A stretch of 64,000 nt of DNA, from contig NZ_CP186925.1 of NCBI RefSeq assembly GCF_049562855.1, positions 1,488,001-1,552,000 of the forward strand, written 5' to 3'. This DNA is from Ruminococcus_C callidus. Lineage in GTDB: Bacteria; Bacillota; Clostridia; Oscillospirales; Ruminococcaceae. Below, one piece after another: positions 9,407 through 18,859 of this stretch. How positions within the stretch are numbered: the first letter of the stretch is position 1; each line of letters opens with the position of its first letter. Position numbers and translations under genes: made by a program. The notes below the pieces were generated by a model. That model saw only the letters and a list, made by a program, of their open reading frames with translations, was not told where the DNA came from and made no database searches.

Positions 9407-9754
9407 TCACACCCAAATGATTTCCATGTTGTCTGGTTCATAAGCACCAAAGCAGTCTTTATGTGTACCAGTATCATACATAGTTACAATTGTATCTTCA
9501 AATTTAACGTGATTTCCTGATATTTGATATATTACAACCCAATCGCTGCATCGATTTCCTAGATGTAATTCTTGAAACCCTTTCAATGATCCAGATAGAT
9601 TATGAACCTTATATTTTACAATTTCCCCATCTGTAAATGATCTAGTTGACAAAATAGTTTCTATATCATCAAGCAATTTCATATTACAACCACGTTTCTT
9701 ACAACGTTTTCTCCCACGAATATATCGATTGCTTAATTGTAGTATACGTGACAA
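9407..9754 (-). CDS. RelE/YafQ-family toxin
   Basis: 115 residues. The central and C-terminal part follows the YafQ pattern: 'YKVHNLSGSLKGFQELHLG' (interaction and basic region), 'SDWVVIYQISGN' and the C-terminal 'TGTHKDCFG', in which the histidine corresponds to the catalytic His of YafQ-type mRNA interferases. These toxins cut mRNA in the ribosome and are neutralised by a partner encoded upstream. The start is TTG, placed directly after the stop codon of the 60-residue gene, so translation should be coupled. An internal ATG would remove the first 24 residues, which are Arg/Lys/Cys-rich, and would leave a protein closer to the usual toxin size. The pair has its own promoter and terminator. 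Confidence 0.75.
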   Translation of the reverse strand: MSRILQLSNRYIRGRKRCKKRGCNMKLLDDIETILSTRSFTDGEIVKYKVHNLSGSLKGFQELHLGNRCSDWVVIYQISGNHVKFEDTIVTMYDTGTHKDCFGAYEPDNMEIIWV

Positions 9755-9937
9755 TTAATCAGCCCCTACTTGTTTCAAAAATTTTCTATACTCTTCCAAT
9801 GATGTAAACGAGTAATATGTGTCGAGCGAATCAGATTCAATATCATAAGTTTCAGAATTTACATCAACTGACTCTGCCGTTAATATTTTGTCAAGATTAT
9901 TAGGTTCGTATGGTTGTCGTTTTACATAACGTTTCAT
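9755..9937 (-). CDS. Putative antitoxin partner of the YafQ-like toxin
   Basis: 60 residues, acidic C-terminal half and basic N-terminus ('MKRYVKRQPYEPNN'). I do not recognise an antitoxin family, and there is no obvious ribbon-helix-helix or AbrB motif. The assignment rests on position: it is the first gene of a two-gene transcript, ends one base before the toxin start, and the toxin family always has an upstream partner. GGAGGTGATTGT gives a strong ribosome-binding site before ATG 9937. A consensus promoter lies 37-65 bases upstream. Confidence 0.55.
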   Translation of the reverse strand: MKRYVKRQPYEPNNLDKILTAESVDVNSETYDIESDSLDTYYSFTSLEEYRKFLKQVGAD

Positions 9938-9973
9938 ACAATCACCTCCAAAAGTTCTACAGTTTCTACTCTT

Positions 9974-10002
9974 ATTCTATCGTTGTCTATCCAAAAAGTC
10001 AA
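9974..10002 (-). promoter_or_regulatory. Sigma-A promoter of the toxin-antitoxin cassette
   Basis: On the minus strand TTGACT (10002-9997), a 17-base spacer and TAGAAT (9979-9974). It is 37 bases before the antitoxin ATG. It is a host-type promoter inside a late structural region whose other clusters use a different element, as expected for a moron. Confidence 0.75.
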
Positions 10003-10038
10003 TGTACAAAATGCACAAATATAAACTTGTAAATCCGG

Positions 10039-10494
10039 TTATTCTGTACCAAGATTCATCTGCATTGCTGAAATTGGTGCAAGCAATTCTCCGTTATTGA
10101 ACAGTGCTGCAATATTCTTCAATATGCGTAATCTTTGACCTTCATGAACAGTATATCCATCTTCAATATCATTAAAATAAGAGATTACCCAGCTGTATTG
10201 AGGTGAACCGAAGAATCTATTTGAAATAAGATCTAACCTATTTTCTTCAGATAGTGGCACATCATAATATTCAAATTTTGCATTAGATGTCACTGTATTT
10301 TGTGTTTCCAATGTAATGAATCGAGTCGATTCGTTTGGATCATGCACTATTTGACGCAAACCACGATATCTGCTGATATTATCAAAATCTCGACAAACCG
10401 TATACTGAATACCATGGTAATCTATTTCCTGATAAGGTGTTAGTGTATCATAATATATTGGTTTGATATACTTTTTTGAGCATAATGAACTCAT
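10039..10494 (-). CDS. Baseplate wedge protein, T4 gp53-like
   Basis: 151 residues. The segment 'FFGSPQYSWVISYFNDIEDG' followed by 'YTVHEGQRLRILKN' is the pattern of gp53-type wedge proteins, where the tail-side LysM-like tail reads 'W.I...N...DP..v..G..L.IP'. In T4, gp53 joins wedges into the ring. The start has GGGGTTGATCTC before ATG 10494 and overlaps the end of the upstream gene by 4 bases. Its stop is followed by the toxin-antitoxin promoter. Confidence 0.55.
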   Translation of the reverse strand: MSSLCSKKYIKPIYYDTLTPYQEIDYHGIQYTVCRDFDNISRYRGLRQIVHDPNESTRFITLETQNTVTSNAKFEYYDVPLSEENRLDLISNRFFGSPQYSWVISYFNDIEDGYTVHEGQRLRILKNIAALFNNGELLAPISAMQMNLGTE

Positions 10495-11528
10495 GAGATC
10501 AACCCCTTATTCATAACTGTATTATAGCTCAATGGTTCTGACGCTACCTCTGTGATAGTTAAGTCTAGTTGACATACTAGATAAAACCCATCCTGTCCGA
10601 TTGGACTGTCACTGTCCCATGAAACATCTACAGAAGTCATAACTCCGGTAATGTATGGCTTTCCTACAAGGTATAAAGTAACTGTTGAAGTTTGAACGGA
10701 TGCACCCTTATAATCTGGATAGCAATTTGCCTCGCAGAACCGGATCAGCTCATTACATTTTCCATCAAGATGATTTCCGCTCCACATATCACGGTGCATC
10801 TTAAATGAAAATGTGTTAGACCTCGGACCTGAACTATGGTACACCTGCCATGGTTCATATTGGTATAAAATATCAGACATAGTTTCATAGTTGGCCTGTA
10901 CACCATCTTTCAAACCATCTGGATATACAGGAAAATCCATAGACTTACCTGACAGTGAAGAATACAAAGATATTTTGCCCCAAGGGAGCTTAAACCACTG
11001 CATTGGATTATTTGTAGGTGTCGATGTTAGAATCTGAGAACCACGCTTACCATCATAACTATTGAATATAGATGGATCGATTTTATGGTCATATGTTTTC
11101 TCGTCATTCAGCATCATAAAAGACTTGTTGTAGATATCTTTTTTCACATGATCCTTGTTTCCTAGTACACCCACAACGCTCAACAGTCTTACAGTTTCTG
11201 GAATTTTCAGCATACCATAAAAACTTCCAGTCAATTTCAAAAATTTCCATTCAGTTTCATTGAGTAATGCAGCTGTTTCAAACACATCAGAATCACTAGT
11301 TAGTGTATTCAAAATTGATCCTTTTTCTTGGTATGTGACATTATCGCAGGAATCAATATTCAGAGTTTTATAAAAATCAAGAAGTGACTTACCGATATCA
11401 TGCGATCTTGTTATATTATTCAGATTTAGAACGCTATCAATGTCTCTTGAACTAATAAGATTTGCTAATTCTACTAATGATGTTCCAACTGAATTCCCTG
11501 TCGGAAGATTTATTGGTAAATACTGCAA
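10491..11528 (-). CDS. Structural protein, possible tail-tube initiator (gp48/gp54-like)
   Basis: About 345 residues. It has no domain that I recognise with certainty. The C-terminal third ('NTFSFKMHRDMW', 'LYLVGKPYITGVMTSVDVSW', 'FYLVCQLDLTITEV') resembles the tube-like domains of baseplate proteins that start tail-tube polymerisation, because it combines a 'tested against matrix protein' strand pattern with a final beta-hairpin. The start is TTG 11528, placed 6 bases after AGGTG; the upstream GTG and ATG overlap this site. It lies between the gp53-like and an unknown structural gene, which also suggests baseplate-tube connection. The assignment is an inference. Confidence 0.4.
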   Translation of the reverse strand: MQYLPINLPTGNSVGTSLVELANLISSRDIDSVLNLNNITRSHDIGKSLLDFYKTLNIDSCDNVTYQEKGSILNTLTSDSDVFETAALLNETEWKFLKLTGSFYGMLKIPETVRLLSVVGVLGNKDHVKKDIYNKSFMMLNDEKTYDHKIDPSIFNSYDGKRGSQILTSTPTNNPMQWFKLPWGKISLYSSLSGKSMDFPVYPDGLKDGVQANYETMSDILYQYEPWQVYHSSGPRSNTFSFKMHRDMWSGNHLDGKCNELIRFCEANCYPDYKGASVQTSTVTLYLVGKPYITGVMTSVDVSWDSDSPIGQDGFYLVCQLDLTITEVASEPLSYNTVMNKGLIS

Positions 11529-11541
11529 ACGCATCACCTGC

Positions 11542-12096
11542 TTACGTCAAATTTGATGTTCTTAATCTAGCACTTTTTATAACATGTGGTTCTCCAAACA
11601 TCGTCGGAGGTCTCAAATCAATACGTTTTCCATGATATGTAATGTATCGAGAGTCACCATTAAACGTAGGTCGTTTTCTAAGCCACTGATTACTCTCCTT
11701 GTAGCATAAAGTTGATGCAACGTCAGAAAAAGTATCTGATATATTATCGCACCCTAATAGCACTAGTAAATCATGAATATCCAACGGATCACTATTTACA
11801 GATATCACAGTACCCAACATGTAACTGTATACCCAGTCTGGAATTTCATACTGAGATTGGGTATGTGCGGATTCAAGATATTTATCAATGTGATATTGTA
11901 TGGCTGTAACTAAAGACGTATATTCAATTTTAATAGATTCTGAAACGCATGGGTAGTTATCCGTAAAAAAGCTGTTTGAACTAGTGTTTAAGAACGCTGT
12001 GCACATTTCACGATCGCTGATCATATGATATGGATAATTTGGAAGATACCCCTCATTTACATATTTTATTTTTATGATATTATGAATATATATCAT
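11542..12096 (-). CDS. Unrecognised structural-cluster protein
   Basis: 184 residues from ATG 12096, whose ATGA overlaps the stop of the upstream gene; GGTGGTGC sits 6 bases before it. I do not recognise the protein. It begins with a short hydrophobic-basic stretch ('MIYIHNIIKIKY'). The middle is acidic and helical ('DWVYSYMLGTVISV'), and the end is basic ('LRPPTMFGEPHVIKSARLR'). Its tight coupling to the large 947-residue gene before it and the tube-initiator-like gene after it points to a baseplate role. Confidence 0.7.
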   Translation of the reverse strand: MIYIHNIIKIKYVNEGYLPNYPYHMISDREMCTAFLNTSSNSFFTDNYPCVSESIKIEYTSLVTAIQYHIDKYLESAHTQSQYEIPDWVYSYMLGTVISVNSDPLDIHDLLVLLGCDNISDTFSDVASTLCYKESNQWLRKRPTFNGDSRYITYHGKRIDLRPPTMFGEPHVIKSARLRTSNLT

Positions 12097-14936
12097 GATA
12101 AAGCACCACCTGAGAATATATGAAACTTTGACGGTTCCCATCCGTCGATAGAATCAGATGCGTCTGTTCCAGTTCCGGACAGAACTTGTGCATTATCTAC
12201 ATAAAATGCATCTACAAGGAATGTAATTGTACCGGAGATGGTTTTTGCAGTACCATCCGTAGAAACCTCATACTTTTGGCTTAATGCAGTGAAGCTTGTA
12301 TTTTGTACCACCCATTTATCCGGTGACGCAATATGATAAGCAGATATAAATTGTCCAGTTACCTTTAATTGCTTTCTTAATAGTTTTTGAGGGTACATCA
12401 ATGCACCACCCTGTGGAATAACATAAGAGTTACCAATGATGAATTTTCCCTCTTGCACGTTTGATGTAGAATCATTACGAACAAGCATAGAGCATCCAAC
12501 AATTGTACCGTCACTACTAAATGTAAGGCTTTGTAAACCATACAGAAAATGATTATCATTTGGGGTGCTTGTATCGTAAAAATCTGTTCCAGACGAAATG
12601 GTTGGAGTATCGTACTCACGAACAGTCATATAGTCAACAGTCAATCTAGGATCAGTAGATTTACGCATAACATACCATAAACGCATATCCTCGATAGTAT
12701 CCTGTGCAAGTCTATCCAGTATTGTATAGTCATAATATAAGCATGAACGATATAGATTCACATGTGGTGTACCGGAAATGGTATCAATTCTGATTCTCTC
12801 ACAGTCCTCAATATTTATAGTAACATTAGAATCTGCTGATCCCAAAATCTGTAAATTTACATGAGTGTTAAACCTTGAATCAATTGCCCGAATAGTTAAT
12901 GTTGTACTCTTAGATGCAATCTCCTCATCTGTGGCAGCAGACAGATGAATAATTACATTGATTTCGTTCGGTATACCGTCATTTTGAATGCGGTGCATTT
13001 GTGTGGCATCCGGAAACGCAACTCTGTAATTTACATACTCGTCTAACTGTGCTTGAATTTCTGAAATGGACAAACCGGATGATGTTTCAAAATCCTCTCC
13101 TAGTTGATATGCTAGTGTTCCAGATCTAAGTAAAGAATAATCTAGGATGCGAAGATGACCTTCATCATCACGAATGACATAACCTGCATCTGTAGCAGTG
13201 TCTGGTACGTTTAAAAATCCACCAATTCGATCTGTCTGAGCCAATGGAATTTCATCTGTAAGCCAAATCGGTGGATCTGTATAAGATTTTTTACCTGAAG
13301 TGTCAACAACATAGTAGTATCTATCAAACAGGGATAATCCTGATTCCTTATCAATTTTTTGGACACCGGTTGATTCGTCTATTACAGGTGTATCAATCGC
13401 AAAATAATCAACTCCGTATGCACCACGATATTCATTTTCGTCAAAATGGAAATATGCATTATATACAGATGCATCTGTTATATTTGGGGGATCTGACTGT
13501 GTTAAACTTTGAATTAAAACCCCCATCGGAGGTACCTGACCTCCGCCAACTGCAACTTCATCTGACGCTGTAGTTAAATTTTTAGTACTACCTATATATT
13601 TTACAGCTGATACAATACCAGGTATTACTACATACATAGAGGATGGAGGTTGTGTATACTCGGTATTAGATATATCAATTGTGTTATCCTCGCCAACAAG
13701 AATGTAATCACCAACATTCCATTTCTGATTTAAAGCTGGCAAATCTGCTCTATCATTCAAAACATCGACGTAGCATCGTTGCTTTCCAGATGTTAAATGA
13801 TATAAGTCATTGATTTTCTGCGTGATAGATTTCACATGTTCTGTGTATGCTCGATCTACAGTACCAGGTGTGTTTGCTACAAAATCCGCTACTGGAAGCT
13901 TATACACTTTCAGCGGATACAATTGTGCTTCACCGCTAGATGTATGAATAGGATAGTCAATTTCTTTATGAGGTACAACCATTGCAACTTCATCTGTGGA
14001 AAGCGTATCAAATAGTGCTTCTGGGTACCGATTCATTAAATTTTTTACAGCATCAGATGAAGTTCCGGATTTTATAGCTAGTCCTTGATTAGCTGCATTA
14101 TTCACAAACTCACTATCTGTCATAGGTGTTGGAGTTTTATCCCATACCATCATAGTATCTGTAGCGTCACACCATGTATCTTTTCCGGTGTCAGGATTTT
14201 TTCCTTTCCCAGCAAATACATAAAGCTTTTTGTAGTTTAAGCCGGATTTTCTCAAATAGTCGTCGGTCAGCATAGCATCTACATTTGAGATCCGACTTGC
14301 ATCCATGACTGCACATTTCCTCGGATAATTTTGCCGAATATTTGTGACTATGCCATTAAAATAGTCGAATGTTGCAAGCAAGAGATGTGCAGTCACCTGT
14401 TCCTGTGCATCCGGAACTTCGCTTGGAGTTTTAAACGCAGTAGTTGGTAAAATAACAATCTGTACACCTTCATACAAATCAGCATATTGTGTGTCTTTAG
14501 ATTCGGTAAGAATTGATCCGCTCATAGTAGCTTCAGTGCTATACATCACACGTAGACCTACGCTAAGATGCCCCGTCAACTCTGCGTCACCATTTACTCT
14601 GGCTTCTTCATTTGCAGAAACCAAATCTATTGTAATTGGTACAAGCGACTGAATAAAATGACCGTTGACTACAGCGGAACCTTCATTAATTTTTAAAATT
14701 GTAGATGATGTAGGTGTTTCATCTGCAAAGTACTTGGATGACGCATTCATCAAGCTTACGGCAAAATCAGACTCACCATGAACATATGAAGGACCAATCA
14801 TATAGGACACATTAGAATCTGTAGCAACAGATTCTCTGGAGCGTAAGTTAAATTCTGTTACAAGTTGACCACCATTTGTAGTATTTGCACATGGGAAAAT
14901 ATTTGTTGTAGCAACTGGAAATTTGATAAAATCCAA
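12093..14936 (-). CDS. Large baseplate or receptor-region structural protein
   Basis: 947 residues, beta-rich, no domain recognised. The first 200 residues ('MDFIKFPVATTNIFPCANT', 'GSAVVNGHFIQSLVPITID', 'LSVGLRVMYS') look like a wedge/fibre-attachment module with repeated short strands. Residues 560-700 contain 'LRIRI'-type alternating strands like a beta-helix ('VNLQILGSADSNVTINIEDC'). A protein of this size between tape measure and hub genes is usually a wedge component or fibre base (compare T4 gp10 or gp7), but that is inference. TTG start at 14936, 6 bases after GGAGGG, and 27 bases after a late-promoter element, so this gene starts its own transcription unit. Confidence 0.65.
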   Translation of the reverse strand: MDFIKFPVATTNIFPCANTTNGGQLVTEFNLRSRESVATDSNVSYMIGPSYVHGESDFAVSLMNASSKYFADETPTSSTILKINEGSAVVNGHFIQSLVPITIDLVSANEEARVNGDAELTGHLSVGLRVMYSTEATMSGSILTESKDTQYADLYEGVQIVILPTTAFKTPSEVPDAQEQVTAHLLLATFDYFNGIVTNIRQNYPRKCAVMDASRISNVDAMLTDDYLRKSGLNYKKLYVFAGKGKNPDTGKDTWCDATDTMMVWDKTPTPMTDSEFVNNAANQGLAIKSGTSSDAVKNLMNRYPEALFDTLSTDEVAMVVPHKEIDYPIHTSSGEAQLYPLKVYKLPVADFVANTPGTVDRAYTEHVKSITQKINDLYHLTSGKQRCYVDVLNDRADLPALNQKWNVGDYILVGEDNTIDISNTEYTQPPSSMYVVIPGIVSAVKYIGSTKNLTTASDEVAVGGGQVPPMGVLIQSLTQSDPPNITDASVYNAYFHFDENEYRGAYGVDYFAIDTPVIDESTGVQKIDKESGLSLFDRYYYVVDTSGKKSYTDPPIWLTDEIPLAQTDRIGGFLNVPDTATDAGYVIRDDEGHLRILDYSLLRSGTLAYQLGEDFETSSGLSISEIQAQLDEYVNYRVAFPDATQMHRIQNDGIPNEINVIIHLSAATDEEIASKSTTLTIRAIDSRFNTHVNLQILGSADSNVTINIEDCERIRIDTISGTPHVNLYRSCLYYDYTILDRLAQDTIEDMRLWYVMRKSTDPRLTVDYMTVREYDTPTISSGTDFYDTSTPNDNHFLYGLQSLTFSSDGTIVGCSMLVRNDSTSNVQEGKFIIGNSYVIPQGGALMYPQKLLRKQLKVTGQFISAYHIASPDKWVVQNTSFTALSQKYEVSTDGTAKTISGTITFLVDAFYVDNAQVLSGTGTDASDSIDGWEPSKFHIFSGGALS

Positions 14937-14963
14937 AGATATCCCTCCTAGATAATATACCCA

Positions 14964-14973
14964 TATATAAGGT
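14964..14973 (-). promoter_or_regulatory. Putative late promoter
   Basis: ACCTTATATA on the minus strand between the tape measure and the 947-residue gene. The same ten bases occur before two other structural clusters (22283-22292 and 34431-34440). There is no convincing -35 box, as in T4-like late promoters, but the sequence differs from T4's TATAAATA. Confidence 0.6.
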
Positions 14974-14982
14974 CTTTTTACG

Positions 14983-17900
14983 TCATTTTAGGTTATTTAT
15001 GCCTAATGCTAAAGCAGATAGGCTATTTGGTAGTGCGGAACTATCAGAGTTTGAAAATTCAGTCTGTAGTATAGCATTTACAATCTGCAAAATTTCTGCA
15101 AGCAATACGTTTGTCTGAACAGCAGGATCTAACAGATCTACACTATTTTTTGTTAACGCAGCAGCTAGAGCATATACAGCATCTCTCGATTTTGAATTTT
15201 CAGCAGATCTAACCTTATCCCAACTAGAACTATCATATCCCACTGCATTTCTGTATGCAGTGTGTTTAACGTAATACTCTGTCCAGCTTGTACAATAAGC
15301 ATTAAAAGCTTTTTGATAGGCTTCAAATCGCCCTGCCTTGCCGCCATATGCAAGAAAATCTTCGTGAAACAGTATAAAATCATCATAAAAATCAGACTGT
15401 TTCTTATAACTGGTTTCCATCCATGAGTTACTAGTAGATAGCTGTGTGATATTATCTACCCAAAATTGATCCTCACGTTGCTCTCGTTCCTGTTTAATTC
15501 TGATACCTTCCTCTGCTTGAAATGCTTCAAATTGCCCCTGAACTGCCTCATTTGTAAGACCTACATCGGTTAGTGCATCAGATAAATTCGATATTCCAAA
15601 TCTGGTTGCAGTTTTCGCCCAGTTTTCATAAGAAACATCCTTTCCAGAATTCTCTTCCAAGTAAGAACTCATTGTACCTAGAAACTTCTGCACTGCATTA
15701 TTTGTTACTCGTGTTGGATTACTAGATTGAGATTCCCGTGATTTTAATGCAGATACACCTAAAACATCAGATCCTGTAATGGCAGAAGATATACCAGAGC
15801 TACTTTTGCCTACAGTCCCCCAATGATAGTTAGAAGATGGACTAGAATTAAATATAGATCCAATGGATGATAATGTAGCGTATGCCTGATTCATCCGATT
15901 TGTAAATCCTCTGGATGATGTTGCATCGTAAAAAGAATTCCATGGCGTGTAAGTATTTACAAGACTTTGCCGTATTTTTGATGTTGTCGAATATGCTGAA
16001 ATTCCACCCATAAGACTGATAATGTCGTCTGTTACATTTAGGTTTTGACCAGTTGTTGTCAGCTGATAAGCTGCTGTAGCATTTCCGTTTCCAACTTTTC
16101 CAAGTTCAAGGAGTTGCTTTACATCTGCCCTTTGTGCGGAACTTTCAACTGCGGATCCAATCAAATTTGTAATTCCTGCTTTAATCTTTCCAAACATAGC
16201 AGCAGGATTTACAAGTATCATAATGTTTTCTACAGTATGACGAATTCCTTCCAGAAATTCAAGTGCAGACCCTTGCAACTCTACACCATATGTAGCATCC
16301 ATCAAATCATTTGCAATTTGTTCATCCCACATATGTTCTTGAATAGATCTAGCGGCGGCGTTATCAAGTACATATGACAATCCTTCATCGAGCATGTACT
16401 CATTGATCTGCTGCATTTTTAACTGTTCTGCATTTGTGGTAGTTTGACCAGATGCAAGAAGATCCATATTATCCAGCAGTGCAGTGCTATTTGTATCCAT
16501 AGATGATATAGCCTGAGCTAAGTAGGAAAAATCCACTCTTGCAAAAGCATCAGAAGACACGCCGAAAATACTAGAGAGTCCTTCTGCAACTTCCATATAA
16601 GCGTCTTCTGACATATTCTGACGTTTTCCTAATTCAGAAAACAGATTTGCAAACACCTTCTGTGGATCTTGCGCTAGTTGCTTCAGAAATTCAGTATTTG
16701 ACGCATTGATTCCTGCTAGTGAACGTAGCGCCACAATCTCTGAGCTATTACCACCAGTCGCCGCCTTGTAAATAGCGTCAGTCATAGACTGTGCTAAATC
16801 TGGTGCAATTGCTCCTGTAATAGCAGAAACAGCAGTCATCACTGCGGAAATCTGAGTAGCATTTCCAGTTTTAGACGCTTGTGCAATCTGTACAGACTCT
16901 GTGAATAGATTCTCTGCGTCCTTTAAACCAGTTGTAAAACCACCTGCAACTTCGCGACTTGCATATAAAATATTATTTGCAAATCCTTCTAACTGTCGAT
17001 TGGCCTCGTCGATAGCGTCAGATTGTGACTTGCCTTGTCGGATTGCATTTGCGGCAATAGAAGAATAAGTACTTGCATATGAAAAGAAATCTTGTGTCGG
17101 AATTGCGGCATTAAGCTTTGTTGCAATATACGCAAATTCTTCTGCAACTTTACCACTTAGTCCAGAATCCAACACCTTTGCAAGATTATCTGTAATAGAG
17201 CTTGCACTGACAACTTTTGTTAAACCCTCAGAACGCAGTCTATCTGCAAATGACGCAATCAAATCTTGTAAGTCATCTTTACTATATCCTTGTGTACCAT
17301 TTATTTTTCTGAGATTAGTGTCCCACACATTATACATTTCTTCAGCAGCCTGCTTTAGAATGTCAAATGGGGCTTTAACCATTGTTTCTACGTCTGCTTT
17401 TAACCGATCTGTTTCAGTTTTAATTTGATTTTGTCTAGATGTAGCATATCTATCTGCGGTTTCTGATGCTTTCTTTATTAGTTTTGTAGTAGCTTCGATT
17501 GCAGGGGACAATGCCCACATAGCAGCTGTCACTGCAACCATCGCAGCACCTGCTACTACAGCAGCACCGGTTAATCCTCCTATTGCACCTATTGCCAATT
17601 CGGAAGATCCGACTAGTTCAGCACCGCTGGTACTCATCATACCTGTTAGAGCCTGAATAGTGGATGACACTTCTCCAGATTCACCAAATGCACTAGTAAA
17701 CATGTTTGCAATACTGGATTTATCGCCCTTTGATATGAAATCTTTTATCGTACCCAAATCCGCTTCTTTGAACTTAGCTAGTGCATCTCCCCCAAGATTG
17801 CTTGAAATGATGTTTTTAATCTGTTCAGCGGGTTCCTCTGATATACCAGATGCAAGATTAGAAATATCAGACTGTTGTACTGTAACACTTTGTGCATGAA

Positions 17901-18549
17901 TTACAATATTCTGTATGTCAGATACTACATTGCTTTTAGTAGATTTTCTAAATATAGAATCTCCGTCAGCTTGCTGAGATTGAGAACCTTTAGACTTCTC
18001 ATTTTTAGCATTTGCAGATTGCTGGCTAGTGCCAAGTATAGTAGATCTTAAATTACTAACAAATTTAGATTTCGCGTCATCTAATTTACCAGTTAATTCT
18101 TTTCCAATCGCGGAACCCTTAAATGCAGACATCACAGTTTTTCCAAGTTCTGCACCAAGAGTTTTTGGAATATCACCTATTTCTACGCCTAACCCGTCTG
18201 CTAAATCTGAAAATACACTTTGAATTTGCTCCTTAAAATCAGAACCGATAAGTGCTTCAAAGATTGATTTCTTAAAAGCATCTGCAAAATCATTTGTAGC
18301 ACCACGAGAAAATCCCTTTCCGGCTGATATATTTGATTTTGATTTATCTCGAAATGATCTACTACCAGATAAGGTATTGAATGCATTGGACTGTGAAGAT
18401 TGCCCACTTGATTTCAAAATATCTTTTACAGTTTTGTCAATAGATTCAAGTATATATAATTCTTTAACTTCAAAATTGCTGAAGTTCTTGGAATTTGACT
18501 GATCGCTGCCATTAATCTCAGAAATTATGTCATTATTATTTGTAGGCAT
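14983..18549 (-). CDS. Tail tape measure protein
   Basis: 1188 residues, the longest gene in the tail cluster, placed after the tube and chaperone genes as in all tailed phages. The sequence is Ser/Ala/Thr/Gln-rich with long helices, and has a clear hydrophobic segment at about 325-370 ('IGGLTGAAVVAGAAMVAV') that could enter the host membrane. Tape measure length sets tail length; at about 0.15 nm per residue this would give roughly 180 nm (inference). GGTGGTGG precedes the ATG 18549. A 10-bp hairpin lies just upstream (18574-18603). Confidence 0.85.
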   Translation of the reverse strand: MPTNNNDIISEINGSDQSNSKNFSNFEVKELYILESIDKTVKDILKSSGQSSQSNAFNTLSGSRSFRDKSKSNISAGKGFSRGATNDFADAFKKSIFEALIGSDFKEQIQSVFSDLADGLGVEIGDIPKTLGAELGKTVMSAFKGSAIGKELTGKLDDAKSKFVSNLRSTILGTSQQSANAKNEKSKGSQSQQADGDSIFRKSTKSNVVSDIQNIVIHAQSVTVQQSDISNLASGISEEPAEQIKNIISSNLGGDALAKFKEADLGTIKDFISKGDKSSIANMFTSAFGESGEVSSTIQALTGMMSTSGAELVGSSELAIGAIGGLTGAAVVAGAAMVAVTAAMWALSPAIEATTKLIKKASETADRYATSRQNQIKTETDRLKADVETMVKAPFDILKQAAEEMYNVWDTNLRKINGTQGYSKDDLQDLIASFADRLRSEGLTKVVSASSITDNLAKVLDSGLSGKVAEEFAYIATKLNAAIPTQDFFSYASTYSSIAANAIRQGKSQSDAIDEANRQLEGFANNILYASREVAGGFTTGLKDAENLFTESVQIAQASKTGNATQISAVMTAVSAITGAIAPDLAQSMTDAIYKAATGGNSSEIVALRSLAGINASNTEFLKQLAQDPQKVFANLFSELGKRQNMSEDAYMEVAEGLSSIFGVSSDAFARVDFSYLAQAISSMDTNSTALLDNMDLLASGQTTTNAEQLKMQQINEYMLDEGLSYVLDNAAARSIQEHMWDEQIANDLMDATYGVELQGSALEFLEGIRHTVENIMILVNPAAMFGKIKAGITNLIGSAVESSAQRADVKQLLELGKVGNGNATAAYQLTTTGQNLNVTDDIISLMGGISAYSTTSKIRQSLVNTYTPWNSFYDATSSRGFTNRMNQAYATLSSIGSIFNSSPSSNYHWGTVGKSSSGISSAITGSDVLGVSALKSRESQSSNPTRVTNNAVQKFLGTMSSYLEENSGKDVSYENWAKTATRFGISNLSDALTDVGLTNEAVQGQFEAFQAEEGIRIKQEREQREDQFWVDNITQLSTSNSWMETSYKKQSDFYDDFILFHEDFLAYGGKAGRFEAYQKAFNAYCTSWTEYYVKHTAYRNAVGYDSSSWDKVRSAENSKSRDAVYALAAALTKNSVDLLDPAVQTNVLLAEILQIVNAILQTEFSNSDSSALPNSLSALALGINNLK

Positions 18550-18573
18550 AAAACCACCACCTATGCATAAAAC

Positions 18574-18603
18574 AAGGGATAAGATTCCTTAACCTTATCC
18601 CTT
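18574..18603 (-). terminator. Hairpin between chaperone and tape measure genes
   Basis: A perfect 10-bp stem (18574-18583 with 18594-18603) with a 10-base loop. On the minus strand it is followed by only a weak T-tract (GTTTTAT). It may act as a partial terminator that lowers tape measure expression relative to tube and sheath, or as an RNA-stability element. Confidence 0.5.
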
Positions 18604-18610
18604 ATTTCAA

Positions 18611-18859
18611 TTATTTCTTTTTCAAAGCAGCCTCTCTAGATTTCAATTCAGCAGTAAAGGAATCTACATACTTTTTCCGAATAAAAATCGGTTGCTGCAT
18701 AAGCCATTCTGTTGACACAGCACCTTCAGATGCTCGTGCAATAAAAATTGTTTCATCAATTATGTTTTCGTATAGTTGCTGTCGCACTTCTTGATATGTT
18801 TTTATTTTTCCCTGCACTTCGATCGTGTTTCCATTGCCGGAGATCTCCCAGGGACGGGC
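18611..18859 (-). CDS. Tail assembly chaperone, downstream (frameshift) segment
   Basis: This is an 82-codon frame, offset by +1 from the chaperone ORF, that has no start signal of its own in this part. It begins to look protein-like exactly at the slippery run: 'ARPWEISGNGNTIEVQGK' and then helices ending in 'SREAALKKK'. If ribosomes slip at 18866-18857, the product is a fusion of 243 residues from the zero frame and these 82. This mirrors the G/GT arrangement upstream of tape measure genes in other phages. If instead one T in the homopolymer is a sequencing error, this would simply be the true C-terminus. Confidence 0.65.
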   Translation of the reverse strand, partial: ARPWEISGNGNTIEVQGKIKTYQEVRQQLYENIIDETIFIARASEGAVSTEWLMQQPIFIRKKYVDSFTAELKSREAALKKK

